Shown: positions 44,131 through 54,184 of the stretch, one piece after another | Position numbering within the stretch: position 1 is the stretch's first letter | How the letters are laid out: each line of letters begins with the position of its first letter | DNA from: an uncultured Bacteroidales bacterium | GTDB taxonomy: Bacteria; Bacteroidota; Bacteroidia; Bacteroidales; JAUNSR01 | NCBI GenBank assembly: GCA_947074105.1 | Contig: CAMTON010000001.1 | Location: 1 to 64,000, forward strand | Reading direction: 5' to 3' | DNA: 64,000 bases | Position numbers and translations under genes: made by a program | Notes under the pieces: generated by a model | What the model saw: only the letters and a program-made list of their open reading frames with translations | Database searches by the model: none | Told to the model about the DNA's origin: nothing

Positions 44131-45070
44131 TTTTCACTACCTCCCCGAAACGTTTTGGTTTAACATAAGTATTAATTAACGGAGTAAACGCATTCATAAT
44201 AAGAATAGCGAAAGACATACCTTCCGGATATGCTCCGAATTTTCTTATCAGTATCGTAAGAGCACCGATAAATGCTCCGTAAATAATCATACCTCTTTTA
44301 TTCATTGGAGAACTTACATAGTCTGTAGCCATAAAGATAGCTCCAAGCATAAGACCTCCCGAGAATAGCTGCTCGATAGGATTAAGTCCGCAGATAAGCG
44401 ACATAAGTGCAGCCACTACGAAGATAGCAACAGGAATATGCCATGTAATGATCTTTCTTATAAGCATATAAGCAAAACCAAGCAAAAGAGCAATGGCAGA
44501 AACCTCACCTAAAGAACCGTTCATCGAACCGAAAAACATATCCATCGGAGAATATCCCGCTTCCTGTCCTGCCGCGATAAGGGCAAGCGGTGTCGCTCCA
44601 GTAGTAGCATCAAGATATGATGACCACTGTCCGGGCAATGGCCATGAAGTCATTGCAGTAGGAAATGAGATAAGAAGAAATACACGTCCTACAAGAGCAG
44701 GATTGAAAATATTATTACCAAGACCTCCGAACGACATCTTACCGATACCTATCGCAACAAGCGAACCGATAATGATGATCCAGATCGGAAGATTAGAAGG
44801 AAGATTGAAAGCAAGCAATAATCCTGTCAGAACCGCCGAGCCGTCGCAGATTGTAGTTTTCTGTTTAAGAAGAAATTTCTGAATTAAAAATTCAAATAAC
44901 ACGCATGACAATACTGCGGTTACAATAACTATAAATGCTCCAAGCCCGAAAAAGAACAGCGAAGTAAGCAAAGCGGGTATCAAGGCTATTAATACTCCGT
45001 ACATCGCTCCTTTCACGGTATTGCCACTATGTATATGTGGAGAGAGTGATACTATTAGTTTTTTATCCAT
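44123..45070 (-). CDS. rnfD: Electron transport complex subunit RnfD
   Basis: LSPHIHSGNTVKGAMYGVLIALIPAL, CDGSAVLTGLLLAFNLPSNLPIWI, DATTGATPLALI; 8-bp overlap with rnfG. Confidence 0.97.
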   Translation of the reverse strand: MDKKLIVSLSPHIHSGNTVKGAMYGVLIALIPALLTSLFFFGLGAFIVIVTAVLSCVLFEFLIQKFLLKQKTTICDGSAVLTGLLLAFNLPSNLPIWIIIIGSLVAIGIGKMSFGGLGNNIFNPALVGRVFLLISFPTAMTSWPLPGQWSSYLDATTGATPLALIAAGQEAGYSPMDMFFGSMNGSLGEVSAIALLLGFAYMLIRKIITWHIPVAIFVVAALMSLICGLNPIEQLFSGGLMLGAIFMATDYVSSPMNKRGMIIYGAFIGALTILIRKFGAYPEGMSFAILIMNAFTPLINTYVKPKRFGEVVKNG

Positions 45071-45094
45071 TTTGAATTACAATTTCGACATTAA

Positions 45095-46441
45095 TTACTT
45101 AGTAGCTGTTGAAGCCGCTCTTGCTCTGATTATACCACCGACTTTTCCTTTTCCTAATCTTATATAATCAAGCAAAGTTCTGTTTGCCGGGCAGGTAAAC
45201 GAACATGATCCGCATTCGATACAATCCATTACGCGATCTGTTTCCGCTTTATCCCACATTGAAAGTTCACAAACTCTCATAAGATATGACGGAGTCAGTC
45301 CCATAGGACAAACATTCACACATTTTGAACAACGGATACAGTCTGTCATCTCTTTACGGCGTGATTCGAAATCCTTCATTAGAAGAATACCCGAGCAACC
45401 TTTTACAACCACAGTATTTACCGTAGGCATAGCTTTACCCATCATTGGTCCACCTGAGATTATTTTTCCCGTATCTTCAGGTATACCTCCTGCCGCTTCG
45501 ATAAGAACTGACATAGGAGTACCGACACGGGCAAGGAAATTTGACGGTTTCGCTACTGCTTTCCCTGTCACGGTCACAACTCGCTCAAAAAGAGGTTTGT
45601 TTTTCTGTACTGCCTCATATACTGCAAAAGCAGTACCTACGTTCTGTACAACCGCTCCTGTTGAAATCGGAAGAGCACCGCTTGCCACCTGACGGGAGAT
45701 ACATGCATCGATAAGCTGTTTCTCTCCTCCCTGCGGATATTTAACCTTTAAAGGCTGAATTGTGATTTCCGGATAATCCTTTGCCTTTTCAGTCATCAGC
45801 TTTATGGCATCAGGTTTATTGTTTTCAATACCGATTATTGCTTTATTCACATTAACCGACTTCATAAGAATCTTAACACCTACAAGAATCTCATCTGCTT
45901 TTTCAAGCATCAGCTGATGATCCGAAGTAAGATAAGGCTCACATTCCACCGCATTAATTATTATAACTTCAGCCTTTGTATTCGGAGGAGGCATAAGTTT
46001 AATATGTGTAGGGAAAGTAGCACCACCAAGACCTACTATACCACATTCTTTTACTTTATCGACAATGGCTTTTGAATCAAGAGTAATCTCTTTTTTAAGA
46101 TCGGCTGATCTGTCAATAGCCTCTTCCCACTCATCGCCTTCAACGTCAATCACAACTGCCGGTTTTAGATTACCTGCCGAATCTGCAATAACATCAACTT
46201 TAGCGACCGTTCCGCTTACAGATGAATGAATATTTGCAGACACAAAACCTGAAGCCTGAGCAATCAGTGTACCGGCTTTCACCTTATCGCCTTTTTTAAC
46301 GACCGCCTGAGCAGGTGCACCTATATGTTGTCCTAACGGAATAATCACTTGTTTTGGCAAATCAAGCGTTTCCACTTTCTTTTGAGCAGACAATTTATTT
46401 TCAGCCGGATGAATACCGCCGAGGAAAAATGTCTTTAACAT
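45095..46441 (-). CDS. rnfC: Electron transport complex subunit RnfC
   Basis: FLGGIHPAENKLSAQKKVETLDLPKQVIIPLGQHIGAPA; GGATFPTHIKL; two CxxCxxC 4Fe-4S motifs. Confidence 0.97.
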   Translation of the reverse strand: MLKTFFLGGIHPAENKLSAQKKVETLDLPKQVIIPLGQHIGAPAQAVVKKGDKVKAGTLIAQASGFVSANIHSSVSGTVAKVDVIADSAGNLKPAVVIDVEGDEWEEAIDRSADLKKEITLDSKAIVDKVKECGIVGLGGATFPTHIKLMPPPNTKAEVIIINAVECEPYLTSDHQLMLEKADEILVGVKILMKSVNVNKAIIGIENNKPDAIKLMTEKAKDYPEITIQPLKVKYPQGGEKQLIDACISRQVASGALPISTGAVVQNVGTAFAVYEAVQKNKPLFERVVTVTGKAVAKPSNFLARVGTPMSVLIEAAGGIPEDTGKIISGGPMMGKAMPTVNTVVVKGCSGILLMKDFESRRKEMTDCIRCSKCVNVCPMGLTPSYLMRVCELSMWDKAETDRVMDCIECGSCSFTCPANRTLLDYIRLGKGKVGGIIRARAASTATK

Positions 46442-46483
46442 ATTATTGTAGTTTTAAATTCAAAAATAAAATTTCTAACACTC

Positions 46484-47575
46484 TTATCTGGAAACACCTA
46501 TTTCTTCTTCTTTGAAAAGAGAAGTCTGAACAGCTTCCGGCTGCTTTGGAGTTTCAGCCTTTACCGTTTCATTAATATCTTTTGTGTTTTCAGTTTCAGG
46601 TTTTGCAGGCTGTTCCGGAGTCTGAGGTTTTTCAGCAGCAGGTGCTGCAGTTTCAGGAGCTTTAGGCTCAGCAGGAGCCTGAGGCTTACCATCCGGTGTG
46701 ACATCCGGTTTAGGAGTAACAGGTTTCGGAGCCTGATTTACTACCGGTTTTTCTTTTCTCGGAGGGAAATTCAAAGCAACGATAGCTCCTGTAGGGCATA
46801 CAGGTTCACATTTTCTGCATGACTTACATTTGTCATTATCAATATATGCAATATTGTTTTCTATTGTTATAGCATCGAAAGGACATTCTTTCTGGCATTT
46901 CGTACATGCGATACATGCTTTTGTACATGCTTTTCTTGCCACACCGCCTTTATCCTTATTAACGCAGCTTACATATATACGTCTGTTTGATTTTCCTTTC
47001 TTTCTCAGCTCGATTATAAATTTAGGACAAGCCTTAACACATGCACCGCAGGCAGTACATTTCTCGTCATCAACTTCAGGCAATCCTGTTACGGGATTCA
47101 TATGTATCGCGTCAAACTCACATGAAACGACACAATCGCCTAATCCTATACATCCGAATGAGCATCCGGTTTCTCCGCTGAAAGTATTAGCGGCAACAGC
47201 ACAGCTTTTTGCCCCGTCATACTGACTTGTCGAAGGGCGGACTTCACAGCTGCCCTGACATCTTACTACGGCAACTTTAGGATCAGCCGCAACTACTTCC
47301 TGTCCTAATACCGAAGCGACCTGAGCCATAACTTCAGCACCACCTACAGGACAATTCAACCCCTCTAATGTTGTTGCCTTTACGCAAGCATCGGCAAAAC
47401 CTTTACATCCCGGATAACCGCATCCCCCGCAATTAGCCTGGGGTAAAACTTCATCAACCTGTGCAATTCTCGGATCTTCATAGACATAGAACTTCTGTGC
47501 TACCAGATAAAGTATCACTGCTCCTATGGCTCCAATTACACCCAGCGTGATCAAAGCTATTAATATTAAATTCAT
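46484..47575 (-). CDS. rnfB: Electron transport complex subunit RnfB with Pro/Glu/Lys-rich C-terminal tail
   Basis: VDEVLPQANCGGCGYPGCKGFADA; multiple 4Fe-4S clusters; tail KPVTPKPDVTPDGKPQAPAEPKAPETAAPAAEKPQTPEQPAKPETEN. Confidence 0.96.
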   Translation of the reverse strand: MNLILIALITLGVIGAIGAVILYLVAQKFYVYEDPRIAQVDEVLPQANCGGCGYPGCKGFADACVKATTLEGLNCPVGGAEVMAQVASVLGQEVVAADPKVAVVRCQGSCEVRPSTSQYDGAKSCAVAANTFSGETGCSFGCIGLGDCVVSCEFDAIHMNPVTGLPEVDDEKCTACGACVKACPKFIIELRKKGKSNRRIYVSCVNKDKGGVARKACTKACIACTKCQKECPFDAITIENNIAYIDNDKCKSCRKCEPVCPTGAIVALNFPPRKEKPVVNQAPKPVTPKPDVTPDGKPQAPAEPKAPETAAPAAEKPQTPEQPAKPETENTKDINETVKAETPKQPEAVQTSLFKEEEIGVSR

Positions 47576-47652
47576 AGAAAATATGGTTATAATGAATAAT
47601 TGTTTTTTACTCAGTACAAACCCTTATTAAGAGGAAGGAATAACCGAACGTT

Positions 47653-48066
47653 TTAATATTTACGAATATTAAAGACGAACTTGTTTTTCATTTTATTCTT
47701 AAAAAGAGATAGTATCAGATAATAAGGGCATAGCGATATAAGAGCTATCAATGCCGAAATCCCTTCATTTCCCGTTATCACACTAAGGATAATCAGTACT
47801 GTCAGAAGCAGAACAAACGGCAGGACAAAAGCATAAAACACTGCAAGAAACCCCATTGATGTTGTTCCTTCTATAACTACAGAATCTCCGACTTTAATAT
47901 CATCATTTTTCAACTGTACCGTAACTATTTTCTCTGATGTGTCAGAAAGGGTACAGGCACTTTTAGCATGACAAGACGAACAGGCAGACATCTGAATGAT
48001 CTTCACCTCTGCATGACCGCCATTTATACTGATTACAGTGCCGGCATGCTCTATTGTTTTACTCAT
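47653..48066 (-). CDS. SoxR-reducing system RseC family protein
   Basis: MSKTIEHAGTVISINGGHAEVKIIQMSACSSCHAKSACTLSD; upstream of rnfB. Confidence 0.9.
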   Translation of the reverse strand: MSKTIEHAGTVISINGGHAEVKIIQMSACSSCHAKSACTLSDTSEKIVTVQLKNDDIKVGDSVVIEGTTSMGFLAVFYAFVLPFVLLLTVLIILSVITGNEGISALIALISLCPYYLILSLFKNKMKNKFVFNIRKY

Positions 48067-48164
48067 TTTGTAAACTCTACATTGCAATACGGCTGCAAAT
48101 ATATAGAATATTTAGACTTTGCATAATTATTATGAGCAAAATTTAAAGGAATATAAACGAATAT

Positions 48165-48950
48165 TTATTTATGAGAAAAAATTTGATTCCCGACTATCCA
48201 GTTATTAAGGGAATCAAGTAAAACGGGTGAGTTTTTTCTGACTGCCCAGGCTACATTATATGTAAAGCCTATAGGAAGAGAATAATCGATATCGGGATAA
48301 AAAGGGGAAAGTTTTTCGGCAAGATGTCTGTTACATATTGTATATGAAACAGTGGAATCGGATACCATCTCCACCATTCTTGAAACAGAAACTCCTTCAT
48401 GTTCCTCAATATACACATCGCGACCAATCTCCTGGCAGAAATTAATCATTCGCAGTTTTATAGAAGGTAGTGGAGCAATATCGACACACTTGTTTTCAAG
48501 GCCGATAGTTTCTGTAATAAACCCGGGATTATTTATTGCCGCACGCTGCACAAGCATAAGTCGGTCGGTAGCGACCGGTACAGTAAATTCAAAATGATTT
48601 TCATAATCAGTTGTCACGGGTATAGATGCGGCGACAACATCGACTCTGTTTTTGAGCAGATCTTTTAATGCGTCAATCTTATTGTTATAGGAGGATATTT
48701 CCACTTCAGGAATATCTTTCGTATGAAGACTTCTGAAAAATTCATAGACTTTTTCATTCTCTTCATCTGAAATTCCCGAACAGAATACGTCGTTAAGCAC
48801 AGCGACCCTGAGCTTATTTTCTTTTTTTATGTCTGAATAATCACGAATCCTTGATTCGTCTGCGAATTTATTAATATTGAATACAAGAAGATATCCAAGC
48901 AGAATAAATAATATCAGCAATCCGTAAGCAATTAAAAGTTTCCTATTCAT
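48165..48950 (-). CDS. Membrane-anchored SBP_bac_3-type solute-binding-like domain protein
   Basis: N-terminal TM helix; KLRVAVLND...DALKDLLKNRVDVVAASIPVTTDY; resembles the N-terminal domain of MltF without the lytic transglycosylase domain. Confidence 0.65.
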   Translation of the reverse strand: MNRKLLIAYGLLILFILLGYLLVFNINKFADESRIRDYSDIKKENKLRVAVLNDVFCSGISDEENEKVYEFFRSLHTKDIPEVEISSYNNKIDALKDLLKNRVDVVAASIPVTTDYENHFEFTVPVATDRLMLVQRAAINNPGFITETIGLENKCVDIAPLPSIKLRMINFCQEIGRDVYIEEHEGVSVSRMVEMVSDSTVSYTICNRHLAEKLSPFYPDIDYSLPIGFTYNVAWAVRKNSPVLLDSLNNWIVGNQIFSHK

Positions 48951-49031
48951 AAATATCTCATATAACTCTATATATCAGCAAAATATACAAACATTAATTT
49001 AAAAAATCAAAAACAAAAGTGAATTTTTGTT

Positions 49032-51011
49032 CTAATTATTAAAGTCAATGCTTACACCAAGCTTAAACACGCCAGGATTAAACGGATAATAAGGAGCTGA
49101 AAAATATTCATTTGAACCGAACAGACCTTTGTTCACATGATACATCATAACAAAGAAACGCACTTGTTTTAACTTACAGTTCGCAAAAACATTCATTAAA
49201 GGATAATTACCTACTTTCTCGATTTCCTGATTATGGAACATCTGAGTTGCAGGCTGATACATCGGAGCATAATATTTAGTAAAATAATTACAATCGACAC
49301 CAAGCTGAGTTTTCAGAACTCCGGCAATAGTAAAATTCAGATAAAGCTGAGAATAAGCAGCAATATCGGGCAATGCAATGACAGAAGAACTTGACTTCTG
49401 GAATGTAACGCTGTTTTTCCAGTTCAGGATTCCGAATTTAAAGTCCTGATCCAGTGCAGCCGAGAATATCTGAATATTGCCTCCGTACTGTTGCGGCAAA
49501 GATTCATCATCGAAATAAAGATAATTGGTTATATTTTCCACTCCAGCGCTTAAACGCGTTCTGGTAAAGGGAATTATAAGATTTCCCGCAACGCGATATC
49601 TCTGTTCTTTATCAAAATTATTTTTCCATCTGAAATGATTTGTAAAGAAACGTCGCATATAATAATTAGCCTCACTGTTTTTGAAATAACCGTCGGCCTG
49701 TACTATAATAGAATCTTTGAACAAAGGAATCTTTGTCTGAATTGCACCCGTAATATCTATATCACCGATATTATAACCGGTAAGAGCCACCTTACCCTGT
49801 GCATTATAAGTAAGGATCGAGCCTTTTGTCTTGCTCAGCTCTCCTCCTACCCATAGGATATCGGTACGATAATGACGTGCGATATAGCCCATATCCAGTG
49901 TATCCTGCATATTGGTATATTTACGGTTTTCAAGAGTGGCAAATGCTGCAAGTCCGAACTTTGAATAACGGCTGAAGCCCTCATTAAGAGTTATAGCAAG
50001 AGTATTCTTTACAGACAAGTATCTTAAAGAGTCATCGGTCTCAGTGCTGTTAATATAGCTGTTAGGATAAAAACCGTCGGTCTGTATCCCTCCCTGTTCG
50101 ATAATAAATTTTCTGTAGTTGCTGTTAAACTGAAATGTATGTACAAAGCTTGTTACAGGTACAAACTCTGTATATAATGTGGAGTCATCCTGTGCTTTAT
50201 AAAAATCACGGTCGAAACCTACGTTATATCGTTGTGTAAAGAAAACCTCTTTGTTCTTTACCCTATTCCATGTATCGAGGAGATTGGTAGGAATATTCTT
50301 AGGATCTCTCAGATTGGAACTTATATTTTCCGGTTTCAGAATATACTCGGGATCTGAGATACCGCCGTTCTCCTGATTTGAGAAATTTTCCATGTTGACC
50401 ATGGCATGAGCTTCATATTTATCGCTTATATAACTTCCGAAAATCTGCCATGAAAGATTTTTCACACCCTGAAACTCATAGAATCCTCGTGCATATATAT
50501 AGTCAAGAGCAGCACCAAAACCAAGCTTCTTATTTACATTGGCTCCGAAAGTACCCATAAGACGATCTTCCGCATTAGGTTTGGAACCTCCCGTCAGATA
50601 AGAAACCTGTGTAAAAGGAATCTGTGTATTATAGAATTTCCTTGTTGTCGGAGTGACATTATATCTTTCATAGGCCTGAAGAAACATAAAATCAGGGGCC
50701 TGTCTGCGGTCCATGAATATACGCGACTGTCCGGGAGAACCGAAGTTACCCAGATAATTGTATGAAGTACTGTAGCTGTCTTCAATGTCTGTTCTGTAAT
50801 AATCAAGGAAGACGGTATCCTGGTCTACCGCATAACGCGAATATACATTAGGGGAAAGTTGCCATGCATACGTTTTAACCTCCTGTACAATACAGGGATC
50901 GGATTCGCTTTTCTCCAAAGAGCTTTCAGGTGTAAAGCTCGGATTATCCTGCGGTCTTGCAGAAAAAGCAATACTTAATAATAATATGATGGTATATATA
51001 ACACGTTTCAT
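49032..51011 (-). CDS. Putative porin (Porin_10-like outer membrane protein)
   Basis: Signal peptide MKRVIYTIILLLSIAFSARPQ; RIFMDRRQAPDFMFLQAYERYNVTPTTRKFYNTQIPFTQVSYLTGG; internal start 51011 preferred over 51101. Confidence 0.8.
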   Translation of the reverse strand: MKRVIYTIILLLSIAFSARPQDNPSFTPESSLEKSESDPCIVQEVKTYAWQLSPNVYSRYAVDQDTVFLDYYRTDIEDSYSTSYNYLGNFGSPGQSRIFMDRRQAPDFMFLQAYERYNVTPTTRKFYNTQIPFTQVSYLTGGSKPNAEDRLMGTFGANVNKKLGFGAALDYIYARGFYEFQGVKNLSWQIFGSYISDKYEAHAMVNMENFSNQENGGISDPEYILKPENISSNLRDPKNIPTNLLDTWNRVKNKEVFFTQRYNVGFDRDFYKAQDDSTLYTEFVPVTSFVHTFQFNSNYRKFIIEQGGIQTDGFYPNSYINSTETDDSLRYLSVKNTLAITLNEGFSRYSKFGLAAFATLENRKYTNMQDTLDMGYIARHYRTDILWVGGELSKTKGSILTYNAQGKVALTGYNIGDIDITGAIQTKIPLFKDSIIVQADGYFKNSEANYYMRRFFTNHFRWKNNFDKEQRYRVAGNLIIPFTRTRLSAGVENITNYLYFDDESLPQQYGGNIQIFSAALDQDFKFGILNWKNSVTFQKSSSSVIALPDIAAYSQLYLNFTIAGVLKTQLGVDCNYFTKYYAPMYQPATQMFHNQEIEKVGNYPLMNVFANCKLKQVRFFVMMYHVNKGLFGSNEYFSAPYYPFNPGVFKLGVSIDFNN

Positions 51012-51072
51012 AGCCTGCAAATATAAGATAAAATAAGAAATTGCAAGAATAATAAACTTCAATAAAAGCAAA

Positions 51073-51108
51073 TTGCTCCATATTAAGGTATGCCTTAACA
51101 TGGAGCAA
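51073..51108 (-). terminator. Terminator of the AsmA-family gene
   Basis: TTGCTCCATaTTAAGG...CCTTAAcATGGAGCAA. Confidence 0.65.
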
Positions 51109-51172
51109 CGCTCTGTTATTTAAATTATATTTACAAATAAAAATGATTTTAGCAATATTGTATTAAAATTCA

Positions 51173-53845
51173 TCAATTATTATTTTCAATATTAGAAATC
51201 ACTTCTTCCGCCTGTTTCTGAGCTTCCTTCTTCAGTTTTTCGGCAGCCTTCTCTGCTGCAATTTTGAGCAAAGGATTGTTTCCGGCTTTTTCAATAAGTT
51301 TTTTTGCCTCTGCTTCAGCATCAGAGATCATCTTATCAGCCTTTCTCCGGGCTTCCGCCATCACTTCGGCTTTTCTTTCTGGGCTCATCGTACTGAGACT
51401 GTCTGTAGGAATTCCCAGTTTATCAGCTACTATATCTTTTACTTTGTCTGCCGCACCTGTTGCCACGTCAGCAGCCATAGCCTTTGTATCAAGCGAGACA
51501 TTCGGATTTGATACAGTTCCTGTAATAGTGAAAGGAAGATTCTTAATACTCATATTCATAATCCTGATATTATCCGAAGGAATAGATATCTTGCCTTTCA
51601 GGTCAAGAGTCTGATCAAGTCCGGTAGAACCGCCAAGTGTAAGAGTCACGGTTCCCGCCTTAATGTCGAACGGATTAACCGAGAGTCTTCCCTTTTCTAT
51701 TTCAAATGACAGATTCAGATCTTTCATACTGAGAGTCTTAAGTTTGTCATAATTAAGCAGATCGGCCATCCTGTCAAGAGCCTCAACACCCGATACAGAA
51801 ACATCAGAGCTTTTTATTGTTCCTTTTGCCCATAACGAATTAAGATCAGGCGAGAAGTCGGGCAATATATCGGTTTTCAATCCAAGCGACATAGAATATC
51901 GGCCTGTCATATTATTGAATACAGGAGCTATCTTCTGAAGCGATTCCATAGATTCAAAGCTTTTTCTGAACGAAGCATTGTTTACATTGAAATTCATATC
52001 GGCTTTTGGCACCGACGGAAGTGATGTATCATATTTTCCGTTCATATTTACCGTTCCGTCAAACGCATTCATCTTTATGGAAGATATATCTGCTATACCG
52101 CCTGCGACAGTCAGCTTACCCGTAACATCGGTAAGTATTACCCGGTCAACAGCTACCTTCTTTAGATTTACATTCATTTTAAAATCTATATTCCCGGGAA
52201 TTACTACGACACCCGCGGTATCACTTTTTTCAGCTTCTGTTTCTTTTTCGGCTTCTACTTTTTCAATAACAGGCTCCGGAGTTACGAAATCAGACATAAG
52301 AATCATATCTGAAGCAATATCCAGCTCTCCTTTTACAGTATATCCTTTCAATATATACGGAATAAAATTCTCCACTCTGCCGTTTATGGCAACATCGCTT
52401 GACTTCACCTTGAGTTTTGTATCTTCAAGACTAACATATTTAGGAGAAAAATTCAACCGGGCATTATCAACAACGACTTTCCCAAGATCATTATTTTCAA
52501 ATCCGAAACCCTGCACTCTTACCGAGCCGTCGGCTCTGATATTCTCATATGCCTGTTTCTCAATCTGCGAAAGAGTACCTTTCAGAGTAAGATCAGATGT
52601 TATGACTCCGGTAAGTTTTTTCATATCCTCCACCGGATATACACTTGAAATCTTAGAAAGATCGATCACACCCTTTGCTGCTGCTTCATAACTAAGATCC
52701 GTGACCATATTGGTGGCTTGTCCGGCCAGATCAAAACTGTTGCCTAGTATCGAGACATGAAGTCGCTTTATATATGCTACGACATTGTCGGCATTGCCGC
52801 CTTTCGAATTAGCACCAAGATCAATATTAATATTATCGACAGAAGCCGGAACACCTGCATATTTAAACATCCCGTTTTTCACATTCAGCATGAAATCAAA
52901 AGCAGGCAGCACATCGTCATACATCTCCCCTTTTGCCCATGCTGCAATCCCGACATCACCTTTTGCTTCAAGTTTGTCGAATTCTTTGGAATATATTGCA
53001 GGAACAAGTGACAGAATCTCCTTAAAAGTCACATTTTCAGTGTTGAATTTAATATCAAGATCCAGCCTCGAACTGTCTTTAACCGCTACAACACCTTCAA
53101 GAGATGTTTTTATAGCATTTAAAGATATTGTGTTTTTCCCAAGTTCATAGACATTGTCTTTAAGGTTGGCATTTATATCTACAGATGATATAAACTTCAT
53201 ATCGGAAACATATTTCACATTTTCAGACCACATATTTATAGCTGTCACTGAAAGGTCTGACTTAAGCTTTGTCTGATCCGCACTCATATCTCCGGAAAGA
53301 AGCATATTGATATCGTTGAGTTCGGTTTTCATATTAAGGACACAGTCATCATAGACTATGATACCTTCTTTTATTATAAATCTCTTAAGGCTCAACATCA
53401 TATTATCGTCTGACGATGTTTCCGGGGTTTCTTTTTCTTTTTCCTCCTCATCTTTCATTATATCCCAGTTAGGAATACTTTCGCAATTCACTCTTGCATA
53501 TATATGAGGTGCATCAAGACGAATCTCTTTAATGACAATCCCTTCAGAACCGAAAAAACTTGCAATATCGACTGAAGCTGCTATTCGTGCGGCAGAGAGT
53601 AAGGTATCTCCTTCGTAACATCCGTTTCCGATAACGGAAAGCTTGTCTATTCCCACCGAAACTTCCGGAAAAGCTCTGAAGAAGCTTATATTGACGTCAC
53701 CGAAATCAACTGTAGCGTTGAGCATTTGATTGATCTGTTTTTTTACTACAGAAGTAATCTTATCCTTCAGAAAAAATGGAGTAACAAACATTACCGCCAC
53801 TATCACGGCAATTACAATAGTAAATACTTTAATAAATTTTCTCAT
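51173..53845 (-). CDS. AsmA family protein with helical charged C-terminal tail
   Basis: N-terminal TM helix; VDFGDVNISFFRAFPEVSVGIDKLSVIGNG; FTITGTVSNPNVSLD; C-terminal Ala/Lys/Glu-rich helix. Confidence 0.88.
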   Translation of the reverse strand: MRKFIKVFTIVIAVIVAVMFVTPFFLKDKITSVVKKQINQMLNATVDFGDVNISFFRAFPEVSVGIDKLSVIGNGCYEGDTLLSAARIAASVDIASFFGSEGIVIKEIRLDAPHIYARVNCESIPNWDIMKDEEEKEKETPETSSDDNMMLSLKRFIIKEGIIVYDDCVLNMKTELNDINMLLSGDMSADQTKLKSDLSVTAINMWSENVKYVSDMKFISSVDINANLKDNVYELGKNTISLNAIKTSLEGVVAVKDSSRLDLDIKFNTENVTFKEILSLVPAIYSKEFDKLEAKGDVGIAAWAKGEMYDDVLPAFDFMLNVKNGMFKYAGVPASVDNINIDLGANSKGGNADNVVAYIKRLHVSILGNSFDLAGQATNMVTDLSYEAAAKGVIDLSKISSVYPVEDMKKLTGVITSDLTLKGTLSQIEKQAYENIRADGSVRVQGFGFENNDLGKVVVDNARLNFSPKYVSLEDTKLKVKSSDVAINGRVENFIPYILKGYTVKGELDIASDMILMSDFVTPEPVIEKVEAEKETEAEKSDTAGVVVIPGNIDFKMNVNLKKVAVDRVILTDVTGKLTVAGGIADISSIKMNAFDGTVNMNGKYDTSLPSVPKADMNFNVNNASFRKSFESMESLQKIAPVFNNMTGRYSMSLGLKTDILPDFSPDLNSLWAKGTIKSSDVSVSGVEALDRMADLLNYDKLKTLSMKDLNLSFEIEKGRLSVNPFDIKAGTVTLTLGGSTGLDQTLDLKGKISIPSDNIRIMNMSIKNLPFTITGTVSNPNVSLDTKAMAADVATGAADKVKDIVADKLGIPTDSLSTMSPERKAEVMAEARRKADKMISDAEAEAKKLIEKAGNNPLLKIAAEKAAEKLKKEAQKQAEEVISNIENNN

Positions 53846-53974
53846 ATTTATAATAATATTTTATATACTATCAAATATAGACAATAATAATCATTATTCA
53901 ATCACTATGATTCACTTACAATATTTCTGTCTTAATTAATCTGTTTAAATGGTGAAAAGCTGTTTCGTTACAAC

Positions 53975-54053
53975 CGTACGGTTGCAATATTAACACTGTA
54001 CGGTTGCGATATGACAAGTGTACGGTGATAATATTGCAACTGTACAGTTGCAG
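53975..54053. repeat. Array C: 22-bp period doubly palindromic intergenic repeat (3 units plus partial)
   Basis: CGTACGGTTGCAATATTAACAC / TGTACGGTTGCGATATGACAAG / TGTACGGTGATAATATTGCAAC / TGTACAGTTGCAG, unit starts 53975, 53997, 54019, 54041. Confidence 0.94.
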
Positions 54054-54184
54054 AAAAACTTAATTGTTGATAAAAAAACAGATATGAAATTCACAAACTT
54101 AACCACAAGTTTGTTAATCTTATTATTAACAGAATCAAGTCCTGTTATATCGCTGTTTTAATCTGTACATATTAATAACAATAG

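Noticed and set aside
53975-54053. Transcription terminator interpretation of array C
   Set aside because: It lies between divergently transcribed genes, without the usual single GC hairpin and T-tract seen at other terminators in this window.
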